Below, piece after piece: positions 21,000 through 32,350 of a stretch of 64,000 nucleotides of DNA. Positions within the stretch are counted from its first letter, which is position 1, and every line of letters begins with the position of its first letter. Under the pieces are notes generated by a model, which saw only the letters and a list, made by a program, of their open reading frames with translations, was not told the origin of the DNA and did not search any database. This DNA comes from Armigeres subalbatus. Lineage: Eukaryota; Arthropoda; Insecta; Diptera; Culicidae. The translations under genes were made by a program, and so were the position numbers. The stretch is from NCBI RefSeq assembly GCF_024139115.2, contig NC_085140.1, positions 427,861,240-427,925,239 on the forward strand, given 5' to 3'.

Positions 21000-23045
21000 C
21001 CTTCAGTCGCTATCGCACGGATTAGAAGGCTCTTCAGTGGAAGGGCTGAGATACAGTCTACAACCCCTGCTGAGCCAACTTGTGGTTTATTTCAGGAAGT
21101 CCTTCAGTGGGAAGGTTGCGACTGTCGAGACTAATACTTCGTGACCGGACAGATACTCCCTGAATTTTTTTTTTGATGATTCTTGTTCGAGGCAGATTTG
21201 ATTTCTGTGTCGGTTTGATGAGAAGCTTTTGCCAAGGAATGGTATGCAACGCCGATTATTTATCCAAAATAGTTGATGTGAGAAATTTGGACATATTATG
21301 TATCTTAAAGGCATAGTCAAGTCAAGTCCTACGTCCACTTAGCGGTTATGTCACAGACATTACCCACTGTTCGTTTTTCTTCTGGAAACCTCCCCACTTG
21401 CTACATCCATTACAACCGATCATCCCTTTGTCTGTGTCTGACGTCATTGTAAAGGCGTCACAGGCTGTTATCGTGAGTCGTGACACCGTTTTTGAGGCTT
21501 CGATCCCGACATATTGTTTTGAGTTTGTTCGGAATAAGTACTATCGGAATGGAAACTTCCGCTCTGTAGCATTTAATTAACAGGCCAAACTGTAATTGTA
21601 TTCAGATAAATTCTTCGAGTGTTAACAAATTTGGTTCTTATATACAAAAATAGCTCTCTGCTCTACCTCTTGCGACAAAAGATCACAGCTGGTTAAGGAT
21701 TTGAACCGGTTCCAACAGTTAGCCTTTAGTAAAATAATTTCGGTCCACTTACCATTCATAAGGTAATAATTTGGCTGATTATTCTACCATTGAGGGTTTC
21801 TCTCCGGCTCAAACCTTCATATATAATATTCATCAACCTTAAAAAAAAAGTTTTAAACTAGTTTTCATTCCAATTTTACTCATTCGAACTATAATTATCC
21901 TGTCGTAGTCGGTAATAAAAACTTGTTTAAAGATTTCATTTTTTTCAGGCGGTTACACTAAATCTTTAGCCCGTCAATGCCACACGCGTCTTTTTTTTCT
22001 AATATGTATTCCACACAATTGTTTCATTCTTATAACCACGAGCAAACTATCAAGACCTAGTCATTTCGCAAGACCAAATATCTCCCAGAGCGCCCCAATA
22101 AAGACGTCTCAAGAGTTATTATATGCAAATGAAATTCATTGAAAGTTGTCATCGCACGAACTCCAGCTGCGGTTCACATAAATCGAGACATTTTTCACTG
22201 AAAGCATTATGCTGCCGAACAATATGGCAGAACGGTTGTGGCCGTCGCTCGGATGCCGTCTGATAAGATTACAATAAAACTGTGTCTAGACGAGAACATC
22301 GCCCCACGAAAGCGCTGAGATTGAGAATTCGATAGATGTGCTATCGTTTTCGGGAAACATGTTTGGCGAAACAACAATCGTCGTCGTAAGAGTGAAGGAC
22401 GCTACAAGTTTACGAGCCTTTGTTGCCGAGCTCAATCGCCGTTGATGTCGACCAACATTCGCTTCTTTGTTCGAAAAGCTTCGATTTCGATCCATTCAAT
22501 TTGGGTCCCGCCGAAATGCGCTCGGGTTACAAGGCACCCAACCTTTTCGCCGGAACCGGGCGGAAATCTAATCTCGAATCCCCCCGGGAACCCAATTGGA
22601 GTTTCCAATTTTCGTGTTAATTAAATGCTTAAATCTTTTTCTTTCAAGTTGTTCTTCCGTTGTGGTTTTATTTTAGTATTGAAGGCTGCCAACAGTAAGG
22701 ACAAAGTAGAAACGACCATGAGGGATTCATAAAAATATTGCAACTAAAAGAAACAACACGAGAAAGAACTGATTTGTCCGTTTGCTTGACTTGGCACCAG
22801 GGGGACGCTCGAGCAGCGAGCTGTAGTGATTACTCTGAATCTTTTCGGGTCCTTTGTCCGGGAAAATCCTTTCCATAACAAGAAAGCTCGGAACGAAATG
22901 GGAAAACTCGCAGCATTGTGCGCTATAAATCTCCACCACTTTGCCACGTTCCCCGTCGCAGTTAGTCCTTCGAATTACAAACCAAGACATGGTTTGGTCG
23001 GAATCACGGAGCAGGCAAAAGTTGCTGACCTTTGAGCTTCTACGG
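21000..23045. other. Low-copy-looking sequence without a supported gene
   Basis: Composition is mixed. Around 21600-21900 words are shared with 11560-11900, indicating an old dispersed repeat. At 22280-22620 GC content rises, and frames on both strands are open (22286-22495 minus, 22420-22620 plus), but neither shows a domain. No inverted repeats were found. Confidence 0.35.
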
Positions 23046-23055
23046 AGAAAAATAC

Positions 23056-23213
23056 GGTCTGATGGGTCGTCTGGCTTTGTCGTTCCGACAGTCTTCACGA
23101 CGATGGCGTAGTTGGCCATTGGCTGAAGTTTAAAGCTGCTAAGAGAAATGGAATCGAGGAAAATATTTTCATCACCTTGGAACATATCATTCCGGGTCGG
23201 TGTCGTTCCGTTT
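23056..23213 (-). CDS. Possible exon with fibronectin type III-like segment
   Basis: The minus strand reads ...MFQGDENIFLDSI then SLSSFKLQPMANYAIVVKT and VGTTKPDDPSDRIFLR. The 'L.P...YAI.VKT' and 'SDRIFLR' pattern resembles the edge of an FnIII domain, as in insulin-receptor-family ectodomains. That comparison is from memory and is not an identification. Third-position choice looks coding-like over this part and degrades afterwards. A TGA stop lies upstream in frame at about 23212-23214, and a candidate donor (C|GTAGAA) lies just after FLR near 23044-23050. No acceptor with a clear pyrimidine tract was found. It could be an isolated or dead exon of a larger minus-strand gene, or chance. The continuing frame down to 22727 is probably intronic read-through. 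Confidence 0.25.
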
Positions 23214-23510
23214 CAGATTGGATTGGAGCAACATAATATGGAATTCACGAGCAACAGCTTCTATGGCGGAGTATGTTTGCTTAATGAAAATTCAAGGAGT
23301 GTGGTAGGAAGCGGAAGAGGATATTTTTTCCTTCATTTTGTGGAACATTGAAACAAAGGCTCCCAATCTGGCTATGTTAAGACCGAGGTTCTGAGAAGTT
23401 TGTGGAGAGTATGTTGATGAGATCCTTAAACTAGTGTGGATGTCTTCTTTTAGATTGAACATTGCTGGGTGGGATTCAAATTCAGTCACAGCTGAGTTTT
23501 TTTAATCATT

Positions 23511-23750
23511 AATTCAAGACAAAATTTTCAAAACGACTTATCTGCTTTCGTACACAAAGATTCAAACGACGATTTGACGAATCTGATAGCTCTCCCACGC
23601 AAACCAACACCACCAACAGGTAGCGGAAGCCTTCATCTACCTATTGATGGTGTTAGTTTACGTGGGAGAGCTATCAGATTCATCAAATCGTCGTTTGAAT
23701 CTTTGTTTACAAAAGCAGATAAGTCGTTTTGAAAATTTTGTCTTGAATTT
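23511..23750. repeat. Inverted-repeat MITE with ~100-bp arms
   Basis: 'aattcaagacaaaattttca' (23511) is mirrored by 'tgaaaattttgtcttgaatt' (ending about 23749). The arms continue through 'ctgatagctctcccacg' and its complement, meeting near 23620-23645. A few substitutions separate the arms. There is no coding content. Confidence 0.85.
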
Positions 23751-24554
23751 ATGTTTATATAAGTTTTATGATTTTATCGCAATAAGTTATATGAAATGCA
23801 CAATCGATTTAGATTATTCATCCAACGACATTACGATAAATGTAGCAATTAATTTATATGCATTTATCTTTAATTATTTTACACGAGAATACTAATTTAA
23901 TATTGTTTTCTCCTTTTTCAGGTACGTAAATCTTCGCCATTCTACACAACCGTTCGTATTAGTTTGGATGAAACTTTCATAAACGTAGCTATTGCAGGAA
24001 CACAAATAAACATCTGTATCACTTAAATTAGTACTGACACCTATACCAATTAGAATTAATGCCATTGCTATCTGATCGCGACAATCTTGGGTTGGTCAGT
24101 TCGGGTCGTTACTGTAACGGATTCTCATCTATTTTATTCCCATTAGAAAAATAAAAGTCCAACTACATTAACACTGTATCCATTTCCTTTTGGTGCCAAC
24201 CTTTGTTGCCTGACTCAGTACGAACCGGGATAGGGAGGTTCCAATCATAATGAGAATCAGGCACGCATAGTCGTCCGCGTGTATGGAAATACAAGGGTGA
24301 GGTGCCGTCTCCACACATACCGATACAGTCCAGTGTCAGCAGCTTGCGTTTCTGTCGTGCTGGAATTTATAATAATTTACTGGATTGTTTTTTCCCATTG
24401 CAACGCTCAATAAAAAAGATCGTTAGTTACTAAGTGAAGGAAAAACGGAAAACTTTTTTGTGCTGCTGAATAGGTTCGCCCTGCATTATTTTATTTATTA
24501 ATCAACGATGGGTTTTCCCTGATGGTGACAAATAGCAGAATGGCACAATAAAGT
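23751..24554. other. Non-coding sequence upstream of the tRNA pair
   Basis: No feature is supported. The 83-codon plus-strand frame at 23644-23895 starts inside the MITE and has no domain. Segment 24170-24360 is GC-balanced and may be low-copy. Confidence 0.4.
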
Positions 24555-24560
24555 GAAAAA
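24555..24560 (-). terminator. Pol III terminator of tRNA-Ala
   Basis: An A-run on the plus strand gives a T-run on the minus strand about 8 bases after the tRNA 3' end, the usual RNA polymerase III stop. Confidence 0.7.
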
Positions 24561-24568
24561 AGCTATTT

Positions 24569-24641
24569 TGGAGATGCGGGGCATCGATCCCCGTACCTCT
24601 CACATGCTAAGCGAGCGCTCTACCATCTGAGCTACATCCCC
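24569..24641 (-). tRNA. tRNA-Ala (anticodon AGC)
   Basis: The minus strand folds as a canonical 73-base tRNA without intron. The acceptor stem is GGGGATG/CATCTCC with one G-U pair and discriminator A. The A-box TAGCTCAGATGGTAGAG sits in the D-arm, and the anticodon loop in CTTAGCATG gives AGC. The B-box/T-arm is ACGGGGATCGATGCCCCG; its strong GGGG/CCCC stem and GATCGATGCC loop fit a T-arm. A T-run follows 8 bases downstream. It delivers alanine to GCN codons during cytoplasmic translation. It lies 157 bases from tRNA-Lys on the same strand. All stems are intact, so it is probably functional. Confidence 0.95.
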
Positions 24642-24786
24642 ATATATTAATCATGCTGTTCACAGCAAATTTTATTTTTGTGAATCAAAAACGTTATTTT
24701 GTATTATTTCACCGAAGCTTCACAAGTCTTATAACAAAATACATATCGCTAATCGTTAATGTAATGAAAAATTACTACAAATGTGA

Positions 24787-24793
24787 GAAAAAA
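24787..24793 (-). terminator. Pol III terminator of tRNA-Lys
   Basis: The minus strand reads a run of six T shortly after the tRNA 3' end ('gatattttttctc'), suited to RNA polymerase III termination. Confidence 0.7.
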
Positions 24794-24798
24794 TATCT

Positions 24799-24871
24799 CG
24801 CCCAACGTGGGGCTCGAACCCACGACCCTGAGATTAAGAGTCTCATGCTCTACCGACTGAGCTAGCCGGGC
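24799..24871 (-). tRNA. tRNA-Lys (anticodon CTT)
   Basis: The minus strand gives a 73-base tRNA. Acceptor GCCCGGC pairs with GTTGGGC (with G-U pairs), and the discriminator is G. The D-arm carries TAGCTCAGTCGGTAGAGC, the anticodon arm GAGACTCTTAATCTC gives CTT, and the T-arm is GTGGGTTCGAGCCCCAC. There is no intron. All internal promoter boxes are intact, and a T-run follows. It decodes AAG lysine codons in the cytoplasm. Its position 157 bases upstream (in its own direction) of tRNA-Ala, on the same strand, makes a small two-gene tRNA group; each has its own internal promoter and terminator. A functional gene is the simplest reading. Confidence 0.95.
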
Positions 24872-24874
24872 ATG

Positions 24875-26435
24875 TGTAAATTTATCTCTCAACATCATAT
24901 CGCAATAAATTTCCCCTAACTGGTGTGTGTAACGACGGCACACGTTATCAACGGCAAAACTTTCTCTTCCCGTTCCGTGCGAGCTGATAACTGAACTGCA
25001 TACCCACCGTGTGCTGCGCGGCTTCATCTAGTTTCCTTCCACTCGACAGCTCATTAATTATTGGTCAATTACGTGTGACCTCTCTTGGGCGGCTGCTAGT
25101 CAGTCGCTCTCGCACACACCACCACCGATGATGATCGCGCGCAGATGTGCGAAGCGGCGAACGGTCCTACCTGGCCTCATAGGCTAGGCGTCGGTCGTGG
25201 AGAGCACACAAACGTGACACATGACTCAGATTGGAGGCAGCTTTTTGCGGACGTTTCAGTTGCGCCGCATCGAGTCAATGGAATACCAAAGCGGCCGGGC
25301 CGCGAGCGAGGCATGTAACTGGTTTAAACGAGTTTGGTAAGACCCACAACAAGCAGCTGGCTGCTTGACTGGTGACGGCAAAAGTCAGTTGGGCTACGTC
25401 GAAGTTTTATCAAATTCAATAATATTTTATTGTCGGTGATAATGAATCGCAGGGTTTTCGTTCTGTAAGAGTTTCTTATTCAAAAACATTACCGCCGTTG
25501 ACTGCAAGTCGGGCACATTCTGCTCCTTTTTTCATGGAGATAACACGTACTTGTTGATTAACAGCGATTTAGTATGGTGATGCTGGGCTAGAAGACCGAT
25601 GTCTAATAATCTGTCCTATCCCGGAAAGTGAATCCCCTAAATCTAAATGTCATAATTTTTAAAATGCCATCTATACAGAATACAGAAGAAGAAGAAGAAC
25701 TCCGTTTCCCAAAAATCCATTCCACGGAAGAAAAACTTAGACTAGTTCATTCAGCGGGCTGGTGCTTTTCTCGTGCATTACCAAAGATTGTTAGAAATCC
25801 ATATTTATGAAAATGCCAAATGTCTTGCATAAACCGTTTACATTACAAAAGAAAAATGCTTTGTAAAATGGATCTCTGAAAACTTCTTTAGAAAACCCTA
25901 AGGAAAAATGGACTGATTTTAGCGGTTTTTCATGCGGTTAGACGGAGGACGGATGTTAGATTCACCTAAATATCGCAAATCGTATATACTGTTTTGTGTA
26001 CAGAAACAAATGACGGCATAGTCTGGCAACTAGCACCTGTCATGGCAAAAACAGTCAAGCTTGGCACAACAGTTTGCGAAAAACGACGAACGGAAGCTTG
26101 GTTCTGTCCGTTCGACGGTGCAGTGCGACCGTAAAGTGTAGCAAAACCTGAAGATGGAGACCAAGAACAAAGTGGCCTTATCAATACGCGACATGGGCCG
26201 AAAGGTCTAAGCAAGACCTGGATAACATGAACATTGTTATGCCAAAGTATCAGTCAGCCGTGTCTAAGTAGCAGGCTGCCACCCAGAAGATGCAGTTGAA
26301 GATGTTAGTGAAAAACAACTGGAAAATAGCTAAAACAAACTTCCTAACAAACCTTCGACAGATAGAGCATGTTTGCCGATCCGAAAATCGTCAGCTGCGG
26401 CGTTTGTCATAGTTTTGGCCAGCGAAGGCTTGGCA
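24875..26435. other. Low-copy-looking non-coding sequence
   Basis: From 24900 to 25400 the sequence is GC-balanced and free of visible repeats, perhaps tRNA-flanking unique DNA. From 25400 on it is AT-rich. No frame with a domain was found. The open frame 25966-26214 minus has no recognisable motif. Confidence 0.4.
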
Positions 26436-26439
26436 ATTT

Positions 26440-26840
26440 ATTTATTACGTAACGTGAAGTTTTTTTTAGGGTATTTTGAAGACATTAACAGGAGAATCTT
26501 TTTATCTCGCCGGAAAAATCTAATGAACTGTACTAGGAGATTCTTTCAAGTTTTTCGAATTTTCAACAGGAAGTGCTCTAAAGTTTTCACCGGAATTTCA
26601 TTGAAATTTTCACGGGAAATTGTTTAGAAGTTTGCCTGTACCACCGGGCATGCATGCTTCGATTTTTTTTCTCGTCGAGAATTTTCCGGAGTTTCCACTA
26701 AACAGAATTTCTTTGTGATTTTTTTAAGTTTCACAAAAATTGTTTCCAACGGAATTTCAACTGGATTTTTTTCGGAGTTCCTTTGAATTTAAACGTGAAA
26801 TTTTTTATGTTGTCCATTAGTAATTCTTCGGAAATTTTAC
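26440..26840. repeat. Degenerate 'ggaatttc/ttttcac' tandem texture
   Basis: Words such as 'ggagaatcttt', 'ggagattcttt', 'caccggaatttca' and 'cacgggaaat' recur at 20-30-base intervals. This matches the texture at 14063-15620 and looks like an aged relative of the 24-bp array at 33810-34880. Confidence 0.45.
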
Positions 26841-26867
26841 GAAAATTCTTTTTCAAAAGACGAAGGG

Positions 26868-27300
26868 TCGTTTGGTTGAAAGTCATTCGGTGGAAAGTCA
26901 TACCGAATATCACTTGGCCGAATAATACGTTAAGCCGAAAGCTACCTAGCTGAATTCCATTTGTTCGATTCGGTTATTATGTGGAAAACGGTTTGACGGT
27001 ACGACCAAACTAGACATTTGGCTGAAAAAGCCATATGCTCTAACAGGATCCCTTTGACCGAAGCGGTGGTTTAGCAGGAAGGGCAATTTGGCTGATCGGA
27101 TTATATGGCGAAAACCGTCGACCCGTTCGGCCAAACGCCATTTTTGAACTACATTTTTTTGGTCAAATTATCAGTTCGACCGTATGATCTTCATCCGTCA
27201 GCTAAATGACATTTTTGGCCAAACCGTTTTCGACCTTATGTCACTACGTCCGTCCAAGCAGCATTTTCGGTCAAACGTCAAACTTCAGTCAAACTTTCGG
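26868..27300. repeat. Degenerate ~20-bp tandem array ('tttggccgaaa' words)
   Basis: Words such as 'gtcgtttggttgaaagtcatt', shortened here to 'cgtttggttgaaa', 'cacttggccgaa', 'catttggctgaaaa' and 'catttttggccaaac' recur about every 20-25 bases in alternating complementary forms. A longer array of the same kind lies at 56600-57345. Confidence 0.65.
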
Positions 27301-27304
27301 CGGC

Positions 27305-28745
27305 GACGGCGCACACCTCTAACCACCGTGCGGTCCTCTGGGAAATCCGGAGGATCCCAAAAAATGAAAACTTCTAAATTTTATCGTCGAGCACCAAGAT
27401 TATTCAGATGCACTTGATGTTGTGGCTTATACATGTCGTGGCCTTCCGACAATTCCGGAACATCCATGAAATAAAACAAAAAATAATTAATCACATCGCA
27501 TAACACCATTTGGTATTCTAACATCGGAATTTATTTCATTTGATTTATTCAAACTAAGGTCTTTGCAATACATAAAATTCATCTGCATTCAGCTCGGTCT
27601 GTAGTTGCACGTCGCCAACTTTGTAGTCCACGGAGGGACCTCAAATCGATCCGCCTTGCTCTCTGCTCTGCGCATCTCGCCTTCTTGTCCCCTGCGGATC
27701 CCTATCAAGAGCTATTTTCACCGGATTATTGCCCGACATTTTGAGCATGAATTGTGTATGGATCACCTTGGCCACCGAGTGATTCTTTTGCAAATGAAAA
27801 TATTCATTTCACCATTAGACCATTAGGGAAGATCAATTAATTACGTAACGCAGTCCGGCCGTTGTCATAAAAACACTCAACAATGGCAGTAAAGTGTGGG
27901 AATCCAACGTTAAATAATCTCATGTTTACAAAAGTTAAGTAAAATTTTCCTAACTTTTGGTTAGTTTCTATTCAAAATTAAGTATATTTTACTTAATATT
28001 AAGTAAATTTGACTTAATTCCATCGAAAATTTACTTAATTTTAGGTTTTTACACCAAACCTCCGATTTGAGTGAAGTGTTTTCGCTTATCGAAGCGATTG
28101 AAGTAGGATTAAGCATTTGAGGAGCCATATATTGGGCCAAAACCTGCATTAAAATAGCATTAAAGGCGACTATAGGGCTTATTGGCATTTAATGTTTTTA
28201 ATGCAGTAAATGCCACTTAAATGCTTTATATAATGCTTACTGGTTACCTGGGAATTTAACGCTTATCACTCGTAAGCATCAATAAAATTAATAATCTAAG
28301 TCGTCAACAAAACTAAAACTTGTGTTACCGCTCCGTCGATATCAAAAGTTTCGGTATTAACCGCTGGAACAAAACTCTACCAGATAGCCAATTACTAGTT
28401 TGGGAAACAAGCAAAAAAAAACTTATGTGTAATATAATTAATATCAAATTTAATAAAATAAGTGTTTAAAAATGCTGCTGTGTTTTGTTGTTGTTCAAAA
28501 CTGGAAGTAATTCCTACGGGCATCACAAAAATATAAACAACCGAATTCCGTTGTTTATAGTTTATATACACAATTTTATGCATCGTATCTTTACGTTAAA
28601 GCTGCATCGTATCTTTACTTCAATGTGTTCGTGTATAAAAACATTTTTTTATTATTTTTTTTATTTATTTTGATGAAGAATGTGTGTAGCCGCCAGACAT
28701 TCTAAATACTCACGCTGCTCTAATGTGAGCGTGTACTATACACAT
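27305..28745. other. Non-coding sequence with short AT-rich repeats
   Basis: No gene recognised. Near 27590-27730 the words 'gcctt...tgtcc', 'accggattattgcccgacattt' (in part) resemble the 3' end of the RTE element at 43700-43870. A short, strongly diverged RTE 3' relic is therefore likely at about 27575-27770 on the minus strand. Segment 27935-28050 repeats 'acttaatttt'-like words. Confidence 0.4.
27575..27770 (-). pseudogene. Probable RTE-type retrotransposon 3' relic
   Basis: The plus strand shares ordered words with the 3' part of the element at 43648-46690, as seen at 43690-43880: 'ttcagctcggtc', 'cgccaac', 'gagggacc', 'cgccttcttg' and 'ccggatta'. Together these imply the same protein end on the minus strand. 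Coding potential is gone. It is a short fragment, possibly from the same family. Confidence 0.5.
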
Positions 28746-28750
28746 GTGGA

Positions 28751-28990
28751 AGTGTTGGCTTGGCAAATGGATTGCGAGTGATTTGACTATGCGTCCAATT
28801 TGGGAATCTCGAGCTCATTCAGTAGCTACTAGGTTGTGAAGGCCGACGGAGGTCCTTCGTAGCTTAGTTGGTTAAAGAACCAGTCTAGCGTACTGTAGGG
28901 TTGTGGGTTTGTGTCCCATTGAAGGGAAAGTGGTTACATACCTCCAATACATTTCTCAAATCATTATCTTCCATAAAATGTACATGTTCA
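28751..28990 (+). mobile_element. tRNA-derived SINE-like repeat (fuller copy)
   Basis: The tRNA-like core at 28853-28927 has an acceptor-like TCCTTCG/TGAAGGGA, A-box GTAGCTTAGTTGGTTAAAG and B-box GTGGGTTTGTGTCCC. The 3' body is 'aagtggttacatacctccaa'. Upstream, 'tggcaaatggattgcgagtg' (28761-28780) seems to belong to the repeat, because a second copy at 42127-42215 joins the same upstream word straight to the B-box. It is not a functional tRNA, because the T-loop is altered. Confidence 0.6.
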
Positions 28991-29117
28991 CATATGATTT
29001 TTCATAACATTGTAAACGAAGTAGGCTTGCCAAACTTTGTTAAACATCGGTAATTCAACCCCTGAATCCTCATAAAAGTTTGGTACAGATAGGTGCAACA
29101 GAAAAAAGTTATCTTAT

Positions 29118-29535
29118 ATATAATAAGTTTTTGCCTTTCTCGTACAACGAAGTTGTACCGAAAGGCTATCATTTCACTCCGAAAACGAACTTTTTATAGA
29201 AGCCTCTGAGACCCATAGTGTTATATACCAATCGACTCAGCTCGACAAACTGAGCACATGTCTGTCTGTCCGTGTGTATGTATGTGTGTATGTGTGTGTG
29301 TATGTGTGTGCACAAAAACTATAAAAAAACATTAGACAACTTTTCGTATAGTAATCCTTAACCGATTTTCTACCAACAAGTTTTATTCGACAGGGGACAA
29401 AGCCTTGTTGATCACTATTGAATTTGATAGTTATGATGAAAATGGTACATCGGACCATATAAACCCCATATAAGGTTGGTGTCCTAACTAAATGCGAGAA
29501 AGGCATCACCAACGCTAGGTGGATTAATCTGGTTT
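29118..29535. repeat. Terminal-inverted-repeat element with internal TG-rich microsatellite
   Basis: It begins 'gcctttctcgtac' and ends 'tgcgagaaaggc', followed by 'gctaggtggatta'. The middle has a (tgtgtatg)n run at 29270-29310 and 'actcagctcgacaaactgag', a small hairpin. Relatives lie at 59705-60062 and 61700-62012, with a relic at 2836-2868. The frame 29237-29512 is a repeat by-product. Confidence 0.65.
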
Positions 29536-29539
29536 TTAC

Positions 29540-30470
29540 TATTAATGTGGGACAGAGTACTGTTTATGAAAAATGTCGAATAGGAGGCTCCAATATTCAA
29601 CGAAAATACAGAAGAGGTTTTGGTTGGACTTAGCAAAAATAAGACCGGGTGCAATCAATGATGCGGTCTGTACTATTGCTATGGTTAGTTAAGTTTAATC
29701 TAGCTCTAGGATAGGATCCGCGTGTTGTGAAGCTTTTTGCAAAAGAGGATAATATCAGCACGTTATGTTTCGTTTCCTCCAAAATTGGACTAGACCCCTT
29801 GCTGAAGGAAATTGCACTAGATCCAACAAATTTGCCTGAATAACTGGTTTTTCGTAACCTCGAGAACTACCAATCTAAAAACAATCGGATTCCGCTGAAA
29901 AAATGAAAACCGTTGACGCTACGACTGGAGCTACAGAATGTATTGCCCTCGCTTTCTGTCTCCCTAAGGGCGATGACATACTGACGCGTCGAACGATGCC
30001 GAACGCACACGCGTGAGTATGTCATCGGCCTAAATGATGACGAAATCATCATTGCTAGGCAAACTACTTAGTTTTTAAATTATGTTAAAAATGTAATATC
30101 TCCGGGATGCGTGCTTGCTAACCTAGTAAGGAGGCTGCAAATCCCCTCAACATACGGTTTAAAAATGTGTTGTCTATTTTTTACTTCCACTAATTCGAAT
30201 TACAAACAAACAAAACAAATTTTTAAACCGTGTATCATTTCCCCTAAGATACTCGCAAATAATTATTAATCCCTCAACATAGTCGAGCACTTGCTTCCCT
30301 CGCCCAACAATCATTCCGGTGTTGCATATCGAAAATAGACTGCATTTTACACCCTAGAGCGATCTCTGAGTGTGTTATTTGAATTAGAATTGTATTTTCT
30401 AGAGGCTAATACAAATATGGAAGAGTCTATGTGTACGGATTTCGGTAAGCGCTGTTTTGATGGTTTAGTA
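29540..30470. other. Non-coding sequence with two hairpins
   Basis: Hairpin 1: 'cgatgacatactgacgcg' near 29970 is mirrored by 'cgcgtgagtatgtcatcg' ending near 30028. Hairpin 2: 'acggtttaaaaat' near 30153 is mirrored by 'atttttaaaccgt' ending near 30231. No gene is recognised. Confidence 0.5.
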
Positions 30471-30839
30471 CAGCGGTTCTCAACCTGGCGTACATGCACC
30501 CCTGGGGGTACCTTCGCTGGCTCTAGGGGGTACCTCGGACAAAAATGCGTAATGGCGATCGTATTAAATTACTCGAGGCTTATTGATGAAGTTTTGATAA
30601 TTGTGTATTTTTTATTTCAAAACATTGTATTGTGCATAATATGCATGGCGATCAGTAAATCAAAGCCAATTGAATCCTGGCCTGCTCAACCACCACATCG
30701 TATGAAGGGCTGTGGAACAAAAGATCAAACGGACAAAACGTCGAATGAGCAAATTTTAAAAATCTTCAATGCAATCTACCTGATCTAAACAAAATGTTGA
30801 ATAATATGTTAGGAATATGCTTTTGAACTGATATCTAGA

Positions 30840-32350
30840 ATCTAAAGGTTCGGAAGCCTCCGTTTGAGAGGCATGAAGGCTTTTCTCAGAGAAGACTCCT
30901 TTCAAGAAAGTCGGAAGTCTTAAAAAAAGCTTGGAAGCCTTGTTTCAATAAACTCGGAAGGTTCTTTTCAAAAGATTCGGAAGCTCCTTTCAAGAGGCTC
31001 GGAATGTTCTTTTCAAAAGGCTCGGAAAGCTCCTATCAAGAGCCTCGGAAGCCTACTTTCAAGAGGCTCGGAAGCCTTCTTCCAAGATGCTCGGAAGCCT
31101 ACTTTCCAGAAGCTCAGAAGTCTTCTTCCAAGAGGTCAGGAAGCTTCGTTTTAATAGGGTCACACAAGCCTTATTTCAAAAAGCTCGGAAGGCTCCTTTC
31201 AAGAAAGTCGGAAGCCTTCTTACAAAAAGTTCGGAAGCCTTCTTTCAAGAGGCTCGGAAGGTTCTTTAAAAAAGACTCGGAAAGCATCAAGGCTTGGAAG
31301 CCTACTTTCAAAAGGCTTGGAAGGTTATTTTCAAATGGCTCGGAAAGTTCCTTTCAAGAGGCTTGGAAGGTTCTTTTCAAATGGCTCGGAAAGCTCCTTT
31401 CAAGAGGCTCGGAAGTCTACTTTCAAAACGCCCGGAAGCCTCTTTTCAAGAGACTCGGAACCCTCGTTTCAAGAGGCCCGGAAGCCTACATTCAAGAGGA
31501 TCGAAAGCCTCATTTTAAGAAAGCCGGATGCCTTCTTTCAAAAAGCCCGGAAGGCTCCTTGAGGCCTCCCTTCAAGAAACTTGTAATTCTTCGTTCAAAA
31601 GGCTTGAAAGTTTACTTTCAAGAGGCTAAGAAGCGCCCTTTTAAGATGCAAAAGAAGCCTCCTTTTAAGGGGTTTGAAAGCCGCCATTCGAGAGGCTCAA
31701 AAGCCTTATCAAGAAGTGAGGAAGCCTACTTTCAAGAGATCGAGAAGCTCCTTTCAAGAGGCTCAATCTCCTAAGGTACAGGAAGCCTACTAGCAAAAAG
31801 CTCGGAAGGCTCCTTTTAGGAGGTTCGAAAACCTACCTTCAAATGAAACGGAAGCCTCCTTTCAAAAGGCTCGGAAGCCTCCCTTCAAGAAACTCAGAAT
31901 TCTTCTTTCAAGAGGCTTGGAAGCATACTTTCAAGTGGCTCAGACGCGTCCTTTAAGATGCAAAGGAAGCCTCCTTTTAAGTATCTCGAAGGCCACCATT
32001 CTTCTTCTTCTTCTTATTGGCATTACATCCCCACACTGGGGGACAGAGCCGCCTCGCAGCTTAGTGTTCATTAAGCACTTCCACAGTTATTAACTGCGAG
32101 GTTTCTAAGCCAAGTTACCATTTTTGCATTCGTATATCATGAGGCTAACACGATGATACTTTTTATGCCCAGGGAAGTCGAGACAATTTCCAATCCGAAA
32201 ATTGCCTAGACCGGCACCGGGAATCGAACCCAGCCACCCTCAGCATGGTCTTGCTTTGTAGCCGCGCGTCTTACCGCACGGCTAAGGAGGGCCCCATTCA
32301 AGGGCTCGGAATTATTCTTTCAATGGCTTGGAAGCCTATTTTCAAGAGGG
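30840..32350 (+). repeat. ~24-bp minisatellite ('ggctcggaagcctcctttcaaga')
   Basis: More than 40 imperfect units follow the pattern 'ggctcggaagcc' plus 'tactttcaaga'. The unit length is a multiple of three, which leaves long frames open in several registers (for example 31004-31774, repeating 'FKRLGSLLSR'). These frames have frameshifted neighbours, no start context and no domain, so I read them as artefacts of the repeat. The array is cut by the SINE at 32002-32293. Confidence 0.85.
32002..32293 (-). mobile_element. Feilai-like SINE, copy 2
   Basis: This is a full element in reverse orientation. 'ttcttcttcttctt' is the complement of the triplet tail, and the B-box complement GGGAATCGAACCC lies near 32219. 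It ends at the tRNA-like head complement 'gcacggctaaggaggg'. A short target duplication, CCATTC, flanks it (31996-32001 and 32294-32299). It interrupts the minisatellite inside the hAT element, so it inserted after amplification. Confidence 0.85.

Noticed and set aside
22727..23185. A complete 152-codon gene
   Set aside because: Only the first third looks coding-like, and the rest has no domain and ends in a hydrophobic run typical of chance. Reduced to a possible exon.
28853..28927. A functional tRNA gene
   Set aside because: The T-loop is altered (TTTGTGT in place of TTCGANT), and it is embedded in a repeat with a related copy at 42127-42215. It is a SINE head.
31004..31774. 256-codon open frame
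   Set aside because: It lies wholly on the ~24-bp minisatellite inside a hAT element. Several frames are equally open, and there is no domain.
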